Below are positions 59,195 to 64,000 of a stretch of DNA of 64,000 bases, piece after piece. Positions within the stretch are counted from its first letter, which is position 1, and every line of letters starts with the position of its first letter. The translations under genes were made by a program, and so were the position numbers. The notes beneath the pieces are model-generated. The model did no database searches and had not been told where the DNA came from. It saw nothing but the letters and a program-made list of their open reading frames with translations. The stretch covers positions 1,054,001 through 1,118,000 of the forward strand of contig NZ_CP109027.1 of the NCBI RefSeq assembly GCF_036226885.1, in the 5' to 3' direction. This DNA is from Streptomyces sp. NBC_00663. GTDB lineage: Bacteria; Actinomycetota; Actinomycetes; Streptomycetales; Streptomycetaceae.

Positions 59195-59928
59195 GCCTGG
59201 GGTTCGCCTTCCGTGGGGGTGTCCGTGCCCTTGCCAGGGGGACGCACGATGTCGGTGAGGGTGGTCTCGACGCGGTCGAGGTGGTGGGACATGGCCTCCA
59301 CCGCGTCGTGTTCGGAACCGTCCAGCAGCGCCTCGACGATCGCCCGGTGCTCGCGGTTGGACTGCTCGCGGCGTCCGCCCAGCTCGTTGAGGAAGGCCGA
59401 CTGACGCGCCAGTGCGTCCCGGATCTCCTCGATGACCCGGCGGAACACCGGGTTCTGGGCGGCCTCGGCGACGGCCAGATGGAACAGCGTGTCCATCGCG
59501 ACCCACGCGGTGGTGTCCGTCTCCCGCTCCATGCGGTCGAGCAGATGGGCCAGGTGGTCGAGGTTCTCCGGGGTGCGGCGCAGGGCCGCGTACCCGGCGA
59601 CGGGGATCTCGACGTGCCGGCGCACCTCCAGCAGGTCGCTGGCCGCGTAGTCGCCGAAGGTCGGGTCCTCCACGGCGCTCGCGACCACGAAGGTGCCCTT
59701 GCCGGTCTTGGAGACGGTCAGCCCCATGGTCTGCAACGCCCGCAGGGCTTCGCGCAGCACGGGACGGCTGATCTCCAGGGTGCGGCAGAGCTCGGCCTCG
59801 GAGGGGAGCTTGTCGCCGATGGCGTAGTCACCGCGCTCGATGGCCGCGCGCAGATGCGCCAGCACCGCTTCCATGGCGCTGATGCGCCGCGGGGGCTGTC
59901 CGGCTGTCCGGCTGTCTGACAGGTTCAC
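59191..59928 (-). CDS. GntR-family regulator, FadR/FCD subfamily
   Basis: 245 residues. RISAMEAVLAHLRAAIERGDYAIGDKLPSEAELCRTLEISRPVLREALRALQTMGLTVSKTGKGTFVV is the GntR winged helix; the C-terminal all-helical FCD domain (LLEVRRHVEIPVAGYAAL, FHLAVAEAAQNPVFRRVIEEIRD, SNREHRAIVEALLDGSEHDAVEAMSHHLDRVETTL) carries the metal-binding Asp/His set that senses small carboxylates. It is first in a transcript with the permease and probably controls uptake and breakdown of asparagine or aspartate. GTG 59928 is taken as start; the ATG of MEAVLAHL is possible. Confidence 0.9.
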   Translation of the reverse strand: MNLSDSRTAGQPPRRISAMEAVLAHLRAAIERGDYAIGDKLPSEAELCRTLEISRPVLREALRALQTMGLTVSKTGKGTFVVASAVEDPTFGDYAASDLLEVRRHVEIPVAGYAALRRTPENLDHLAHLLDRMERETDTTAWVAMDTLFHLAVAEAAQNPVFRRVIEEIRDALARQSAFLNELGGRREQSNREHRAIVEALLDGSEHDAVEAMSHHLDRVETTLTDIVRPPGKGTDTPTEGEPQA

Positions 59929-60032
59929 GGGAGAGATACTCCGGGCGGCGGGAGGGTGCTGTCAAGGTGCCTGAAAGGAGATTTTCACGGGGCGTGAGAG
60001 GTGAATGCCGACTCACGCCCCGTTCGGGCCGG

Positions 60033-60869
60033 TCAGCTGTCCAGGACGCCGGTGGCCAGCAGGCCGAAGAGCAGGACTCCGACGACGAGCCGGTAGATCA
60101 CGAAGGCGTTGAAGGAGTGCTTGGCGACGAACTTCAGCAGCCAGGCGATAGAGGCGTAGGCGACGGCGAAGGAGACGGCCGTGCCGACCGCCAGCGGGGC
60201 GGCGCCCGCGCCGGTGCCGAGCGCGTCCTTGAGCTCGTAGATGCCGGCGCCGGTCAGCGCGGGGATGCCGAGGAAGAACGACAGCCGGGTGGCGGCGACG
60301 CGGTCGAGGTCGAGCATGAGCGCCGTGGACATGGTCGCGCCGGAGCGGGAGAAGCCGGGGAAGAGCAGGGCGAGGATCTGGGAGCTGCCGACGAGCATCG
60401 CGTCCTTGAGCGTGGTGTCGTCCTCCCCGCGCTTGTGGCGGCCCATCTGGTCCGCCGCCCACATCACACCGCTGCCGACGAGCAGGGAGCCCGCGACCAC
60501 CCACAGCGAGGCGAGCGGCCCCTCGATGAGCGGCTTGGCGGCGAGTCCCACCGCGACGATCGGGATGGTCGCGTAGATGACCCACCAGGCGAACTTGTAG
60601 TCGTGGTGGTACCGCTCCTCCTTGTCGCGCAGTCCGCGGAACCAGGCGGAGACGATCCGCACGATGTCCTTGCGGAAGTACACGAGCACGGCGGCGATCG
60701 CGCCGACCTGGATGACGGCCGAGAACCCGACGACGGCGTCGTCGTCGACCGGGATGTGCATGAGCCCCTCGGTGATCTTCAGATGACCGGTGGAGGAGAC
60801 GGGCAGGAACTCGGTCACCCCCTCGACGGCTCCGAGGACGACGGCCTGACCGACGCTGATGACGCTCAT
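60033..60869 (-). CDS. uppP: Undecaprenyl-diphosphatase
   Basis: 278 residues, a polytopic BacA/UppP enzyme that recycles the cell-wall lipid carrier by removing a phosphate from undecaprenyl diphosphate and gives bacitracin tolerance. VVLGAVEGVTEFLPVSSTGHLKI (the E-rich motif, residues about 10-32) and ILALLFPGFSRSGATMSTALMLDLDR (the PGxSRSG motif) are the two active-site signatures, both intact. Streptomyces usually carry more than one copy. It is 48 bases downstream of the crcB gene on the same strand and might be in that operon. Confidence 0.95.
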   Translation of the reverse strand: MSVISVGQAVVLGAVEGVTEFLPVSSTGHLKITEGLMHIPVDDDAVVGFSAVIQVGAIAAVLVYFRKDIVRIVSAWFRGLRDKEERYHHDYKFAWWVIYATIPIVAVGLAAKPLIEGPLASLWVVAGSLLVGSGVMWAADQMGRHKRGEDDTTLKDAMLVGSSQILALLFPGFSRSGATMSTALMLDLDRVAATRLSFFLGIPALTGAGIYELKDALGTGAGAAPLAVGTAVSFAVAYASIAWLLKFVAKHSFNAFVIYRLVVGVLLFGLLATGVLDS

Positions 60870-60917
60870 GGGATCCAGTTCTTCCGGCGGGGAGGACGAG
60901 ACAAGGCGGGCACAGTT

Positions 60918-61271
60918 TTACACCGCCTGGGCAAGCTCCACGCCCACGAAGGCCGCCCCCAGACCGGCGGCCAGGCTCGCGCCGACGTTGACGAGGGCAA
61001 GGAGCCCCGCTCCCGTCTCGGCCAGCCGCAGGGTCTCGTAGGAGAACGTCGAGTAGGTGGTCAGAGCCCCGCACAGGCCCGCGCCGAGCAGGAGCCGCAG
61101 GTCCGGTCCCGCCGCTCCGGTGACCAGGCCCAGGACCAGACAGCCGATGACGTTGACCGTGAAGGTGCCCCAGGGGAAGACCGAGTCGTGGCGGGACTGG
61201 ACGGTCCGGTCGGTGAGATAGCGCAAGGGGGCGCCGACCATGGCGCCCGCGACGACCAGCAGCCAGTTCAC
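60918..61271 (-). CDS. crcB: Fluoride channel subunit CrcB (Fluc), second gene
   Basis: 117 residues, four membrane helices. [40 protein letters not shown] (the conserved G-T-x-x-V-N motif with Asn) and [18 protein letters not shown] (the T-T-x-S-T-F fluoride-pathway motif with phenylalanine) match Fluc. Many actinobacteria carry two paralogues that may form a heterodimeric dual-topology channel. GTG 61271 overlaps the DUF190 stop. Fluoride riboswitch folding was not evident upstream of this transcript. Confidence 0.92.
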   Translation of the reverse strand: MNWLLVVAGAMVGAPLRYLTDRTVQSRHDSVFPWGTFTVNVIGCLVLGLVTGAAGPDLRLLLGAGLCGALTTYSTFSYETLRLAETGAGLLALVNVGASLAAGLGAAFVGVELAQAV

Positions 61272-61654
61272 AACGACCTCTTACCCTTCGTGCCCGTTTT
61301 GCCGGAGTCGTCACCGGCGTCCCGGCCGACGTACCGGATGACCTCGCAGTCGTCGAGGATCACCAGCCCCTCCGAGACGAGTTCGTCGAGCTGGGGCAGG
61401 AAGGTGCGCACCCGGTCCTCGGTGTCGACGATGACGATCGCGACGGGCAGGTCCTCGCTCAGGGACAGCAGCCGGGTGGTGTGGATGAGGGAGGAGGCGC
61501 CGAAGCCCTCGATGCCGCGGAAGACGCTGGCGCCGGCGAGGCCCGCCGCGTGCGCGCGGTGCACGATCTCGCTGTAGAGGGGTTTGCGGTGCCAGGTGTC
61601 GTTCTCGCCGACGAACACGGTCACACGCAGGGCACTGCCGGTCAGCCTCGTCAT
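61268..61654 (-). CDS. DUF190 (PII/CutA-like) protein
   Basis: 128 residues. [109 protein letters not shown] is the complete DUF190 domain, a trimeric PII-like fold. Its gene lies between two crcB genes with 4-base overlaps at both ends (61654/61651 and 61271/61268), the usual genomic setting of this family, suggesting it regulates or assembles the fluoride channel. Biochemical function not established to my knowledge. Confidence 0.9.
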   Translation of the reverse strand: MTRLTGSALRVTVFVGENDTWHRKPLYSEIVHRAHAAGLAGASVFRGIEGFGASSLIHTTRLLSLSEDLPVAIVIVDTEDRVRTFLPQLDELVSEGLVILDDCEVIRYVGRDAGDDSGKTGTKGKRSL

Positions 61655-62109
61655 GGCTGCCTCCGCTTCAGGACGCGGCGGGTCGTGGTCGCGGCGAGCC
61701 ACACCGCGGTGAGCGCCGCGAAGAGGGTCGCGGCGAGGTAGGCCAGCCCCGTGGCGGGGTGGCCGTAGTCGACCAGGTTCCGGATGTCGACGGCGTACGT
61801 GGAGAAGGTGGTGAAGCCGCCGAGGACACCGGTGCCGAAGAACGGGCGGACCAGGCGGTGGGCCGCCCATATGTCGGTGATGACCACCATGAACACGCCT
61901 ATGACCGCGCAGCCGACGACGTTGGTCCAGAAGGTCGCCCAGGGGAAACCGCCCGGCTGGAGGGGCCACCACAGGGAGAGCGCGTAGCGGGCCGTCGCCC
62001 CGAGGGCGCCGCCGAGCGCGACGACGGCGACGACGGACGCCTGGCCGCGCAGCACGGGTGGTCGCCGCGGGGTGGGGACGCGGAGGCTCTCGGTCTCCGG
62101 GGCTGTCAT
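61651..62109 (-). CDS. crcB: Fluoride channel subunit CrcB (Fluc), first gene
   Basis: 152 residues from ATG 62109 (AGGGAG upstream); the longer frame to 62154 has no better site. A 35-residue polar N-terminus precedes four helices: [71 protein letters not shown] and [19 protein letters not shown]. The Asn and TTFSTY motifs of the channel are kept. First gene of crcB-DUF190-crcB. The 61-base gap to the SMP-30-like gene upstream is too short for a riboswitch plus terminator, so read-through from that gene is likely. Confidence 0.92.
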   Translation of the reverse strand: MTAPETESLRVPTPRRPPVLRGQASVVAVVALGGALGATARYALSLWWPLQPGGFPWATFWTNVVGCAVIGVFMVVITDIWAAHRLVRPFFGTGVLGGFTTFSTYAVDIRNLVDYGHPATGLAYLAATLFAALTAVWLAATTTRRVLKRRQP

Positions 62110-62170
62110 GGTCGTACGTCTCCCTGCCTGGACGGCCTGATCATGGCCGGTCAACAGGGTAACGCCGGGG

Positions 62171-63133
62171 TCACTTACCGGTGGGCGGCTCGCACAGGGC
62201 CACGCCCCGCTCCCACAGGCTGCCCAGGACCAGATGGCCGGCCGCCTCGCAGACGCTGGTGACCATGCGGAAGCCGGAGTGACGGCGGGCGAGGTGGTGG
62301 ACGGTCCCGCCGGAGTCGTCGACGGCGAGGACGCCGATCGTGCCGGTGGGGCGGAAAGGGGCGCGGACCGCCACGCGGGCGGCGCGGCGGCGGACGGCGG
62401 GGCCGGCGCGGTGCAGCAGGTCGAGCGGGGGGACGCGGGGGCCCGCCAGGGAGACCCAGATCGGTCCGTCGGGGCCGGCGCGCCAGAGGTTGTCGGGCAT
62501 GCCGGGGAGGTTCTCGGCGAAGGGTTCGGTGCGGCCCGCGTGGGGGCCGGTGAGCCAGTGGCGGGTGAGGCGGCAGGCGCCGGTCTCGGCGACGACGAGA
62601 AACGATTCGTCGGCGCTCAGGGCCAGTCCGTTGGCGAACTGGAGTCCCTCCGCGAGGACTTCGGGCATCTCGCTGCCGGGGGCGAGGCGCAGGATCCGGC
62701 CGCTCCCGGTGTGCTCGACGAGGTCGCCGATCCACTGGTCCAGGGGGTAGCGGCGGCTGGAGACCGTGAAGCAGACGCTGCCGTCGGCGAGGGCGACGGT
62801 GTTGCTACAGAAGCGCAGCGGCTCGCCCGCCACCGAGTCGGCGAGGATACGGACCAGGCCGTCGGTGAGGTCGACGCGCAGCAGCCCGAGTTCGGCGTCG
62901 CACACCAACAGGTCGTCGTCCGCGAGGAGTTCGAGCCCGAGGGGCCTGCCGCCGGTCTCGGCGAGGACCTCGACGCGGGTCGTGGCCGGATCGGCCAGGC
63001 CGTCCAGGCGCAGGATGCGGCCGTCCGCCACACCGGTGAGCACCCGGCCCCGGCTGTCGGCGACCACGTCCTCGGGGCCGTCGCCACCGATCGCGACATA
63101 CCTGCGCGGGACCAGTTTCTGTGCATGCTCCAC
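62171..63133 (-). CDS. SMP-30/strictosidine-synthase-like lactonase
   Basis: 320 residues, a six-bladed beta-propeller. [139 protein letters not shown] and [23 protein letters not shown] carry the Asn/Asp calcium ligands and the strictosidine-synthase-like N-G-L and P-D-N motifs. Calcium-dependent lactone or ester hydrolysis is expected. No signal peptide. Precedes the crcB operon on the same strand. Confidence 0.87.
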   Translation of the reverse strand: MEHAQKLVPRRYVAIGGDGPEDVVADSRGRVLTGVADGRILRLDGLADPATTRVEVLAETGGRPLGLELLADDDLLVCDAELGLLRVDLTDGLVRILADSVAGEPLRFCSNTVALADGSVCFTVSSRRYPLDQWIGDLVEHTGSGRILRLAPGSEMPEVLAEGLQFANGLALSADESFLVVAETGACRLTRHWLTGPHAGRTEPFAENLPGMPDNLWRAGPDGPIWVSLAGPRVPPLDLLHRAGPAVRRRAARVAVRAPFRPTGTIGVLAVDDSGGTVHHLARRHSGFRMVTSVCEAAGHLVLGSLWERGVALCEPPTGK

Positions 63134-63162
63134 GGAGTTCCGCCTCTCTCGTCCCGCCCTGT

Positions 63163-63450
63163 CTACCAGCCCTTCTCAAACATGCGCGCGACCTCGGCTA
63201 TCCGCACCTCGTCCCGCCGGTAGTAGACCCGCCGGCGGATCCGCCTGGTGCGCAGCAGGCCGATGTCGGCGAGCAACTCCAGGTGGGTGTCGGCGACTTG
63301 GCGGCGTACACCGAGCTTGGCGGCGACGGCCTCCGCGGTGACGCCGTCCTCGGCCGGGCAGCCGTGGCGCTGGGCCGGGAAGTACACCACCGGGTCCTTC
63401 AGCCACTCCAGGATGTCCAGCCGCCGCTGACTGACAGGAGTCCTCAGCAT
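63163..63450 (-). CDS. Small ArsR-type winged-helix regulator
   Basis: 95 residues from ATG 63450, with GGAGG nine bases upstream; the longer frame reads through the promoter. MLRTPVSQRRLDILEWLKDPVVYFPAQRHGCPAEDGVTAEAVAAKLGVRRQVADTHLELLADIGLLRTRRIRRRVYYRRDEVRIAEVARMFEKGW is a complete single-domain helix-turn-helix of the ArsR-like group common in Streptomyces, with one Cys in the HGCPAEDG loop. It starts 317 bases upstream of the SMP-30-like gene start and could control it; 29 bases separate them. An inverted repeat at 63542 lies in its promoter. Confidence 0.85.
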   Translation of the reverse strand: MLRTPVSQRRLDILEWLKDPVVYFPAQRHGCPAEDGVTAEAVAAKLGVRRQVADTHLELLADIGLLRTRRIRRRVYYRRDEVRIAEVARMFEKGW

Positions 63451-63541
63451 GTCGTACCCCTCCGTTCGACCTCCTCGTACCGCGTGTTCCCACTGTCCCG
63501 CAGTCGACTCCGTCATGGATGGACTTCTCACACCTTGTCCG

Positions 63542-63578
63542 GTACCGAACGCACTTGCGAGGAAAGGAAGTTCGGTAC
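63542..63578. promoter_or_regulatory. GTACCGAAC-N19-GTTCGGTAC inverted repeat
   Basis: Two perfect 9-base arms (63542-63550 and 63570-63578) about 90-130 bases upstream of the HTH regulator start. They could be a looped operator of that regulator. Confidence 0.5.
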
Positions 63579-63596
63579 TCGCACAAGGGCAGCACG

Positions 63597-63628
63597 GAGG
63601 CCCGGCCGCGTGCGCGCGGCCGGGCCTC
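63597..63628 (-). terminator. Terminator hairpin after the GH53 gene
   Basis: GAGGCCCGGCCGCG (63597-63610), loop TGCG, CGCGGCCGGGCCTC (63615-63628): perfect 14-bp stem, 14 bases after the GH53 stop. Confidence 0.85.
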
Positions 63629-63641
63629 TCGTCGGACGGAA

Positions 63642-64000
63642 CTAGCGGTGGCTGAACCACGCCATCGCGGGCTGCGCCTTGTTGTCGTAGTCGAACAGGG
63701 CCTGGTTCTCCCAGCCGTTGCCGGAGGACGAGTCGGTCGGGTCCCAGCCGTTGCCGGTGACCGCGGTCCAGGTCGACTCCCAGTAGAAGACGCCGAGGCC
63801 ACGGCCGTTCGGGACGGCTTCCACGATGCTGGCGACGTCGTTCATCCAGCGGGTCTGGCCGGCCGTCGTGGCGGGGTAGCCGGAGACCAGTTCGCTGGAG
63901 AGGTCGATGATGTTCTCGTAGGAGTCGTCGCTGTCGAGACGGAAGGGGTAGGCCGTCTCGGCGACGAAGACCGGCTTGCCGTAGCGGGAGGCCGCGTCGT
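63642..64000 (-). CDS. GH53 endo-beta-1,4-galactanase, N-terminus beyond the window
   Basis: Only the last 119 codons are present; the 5' part lies beyond the right edge. The fragment starts with DAASRYGKPVFVAETAYPF, which holds the family's catalytic nucleophile Glu, and continues with GLGVFYWESTWTAV and the C-terminal calcium-loop type segment WENQALFDYDNKAQPAMAWF. This is the arabinogalactan endo-1,4-beta-galactosidase family (GH53), normally secreted, acting on type I arabinogalactan of plant pectin. The protein ends FSHR right after the catalytic domain, so no C-terminal binding domain is present. Confidence 0.9.
   Translation of the reverse strand, partial: DAASRYGKPVFVAETAYPFRLDSDDSYENIIDLSSELVSGYPATTAGQTRWMNDVASIVEAVPNGRGLGVFYWESTWTAVTGNGWDPTDSSSGNGWENQALFDYDNKAQPAMAWFSHR

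Noticed and set aside
62110..62170. Fluoride riboswitch before crcB
   Set aside because: Only 61 bases separate crcB from the upstream stop and I could not find the conserved pseudoknot sequence.

Overview
The window looks like a chromosomal segment of a Streptomyces (or very close actinomycete). Coding sequence is very GC-rich, third positions are almost all G or C, GTG starts are common, and genes are often coupled by ATGA/GTGA overlaps. The gene families (GH55, GH75 and GH53 glycanases, SpoIIE-type PP2C phosphatase, MptB and GT87 mannosyltransferases, DHA kinase) and the intergenic AGGGGCGCGGGG repeats are typical of that genus. I saw no rRNA or tRNA gene, CRISPR array, prophage or intact insertion sequence. 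Both edges cut genes: a type-B carboxylesterase on the left and a GH53 galactanase on the right.

Layout. 1-10.9 kb: secreted polysaccharide enzymes (GH55-like with a ricin domain, GH75 chitosanase, fibronectin-III lipoprotein), interleaved with a 2-keto-3-deoxygluconate branch (aldolase and PfkB kinase), a PTS-type dihydroxyacetone kinase (dhaKLM) and a TetR/SDR pair. 10.9-23.2 kb: a PadR regulator with a FadH-type reductase, a PAS/GAF/PP2C phosphatase, a PrmC-like methyltransferase, a MarR-controlled membrane protein, a quinone-oxidoreductase/GNAT pair, and a sulfite-oxidase-like plus ferredoxin-reductase-like pair. 23.3-31.7 kb: an Rv1733c-like membrane protein followed by an array of 47-bp repeats, 8-oxoguanine deaminase, CE7 esterase, a decayed serine hydrolase, a GntR/UTRA regulator, a methyltransferase and a Tat-exported beta-helix protein.

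31.9-46.7 kb is the most distinctive block: two divergent operons plus a NodD-like LysR gene and a third operon. Together they encode flavin monooxygenase, extradiol-type VOC protein, two fumarylacetoacetate-hydrolase-family proteins, ABM monooxygenase, ACMSD-like amidohydrolase, cyclase, bicovalent-type FAD oxidase, histidinol-dehydrogenase-like enzyme, three SDRs, a second VOC protein and an MFS exporter. I infer a meta-cleavage route for a plant-type aromatic or polyphenolic compound, with its own sensor and efflux pump. The substrate cannot be read from sequence.

46.8-64 kb: a quinone oxidoreductase, a methyltransferase, a short second Rho factor behind a C-rich leader, a D-Ala-D-Ala carboxypeptidase, the mptB/GT87 pair, an Asp/Asn/Gln catabolic set (glutaminase, aspartase, asparaginase, permease, FCD regulator), uppP, a crcB-DUF190-crcB fluoride module, an SMP-30-like protein, a small HTH regulator and the GH53 fragment.

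Cross-cutting features: three DasR-like TGGT-N4-ACCA operators; short tandem repeats (24 or 47 bp period) that begin at or just after stop codons of several genes; and several clean dyads in promoter regions.
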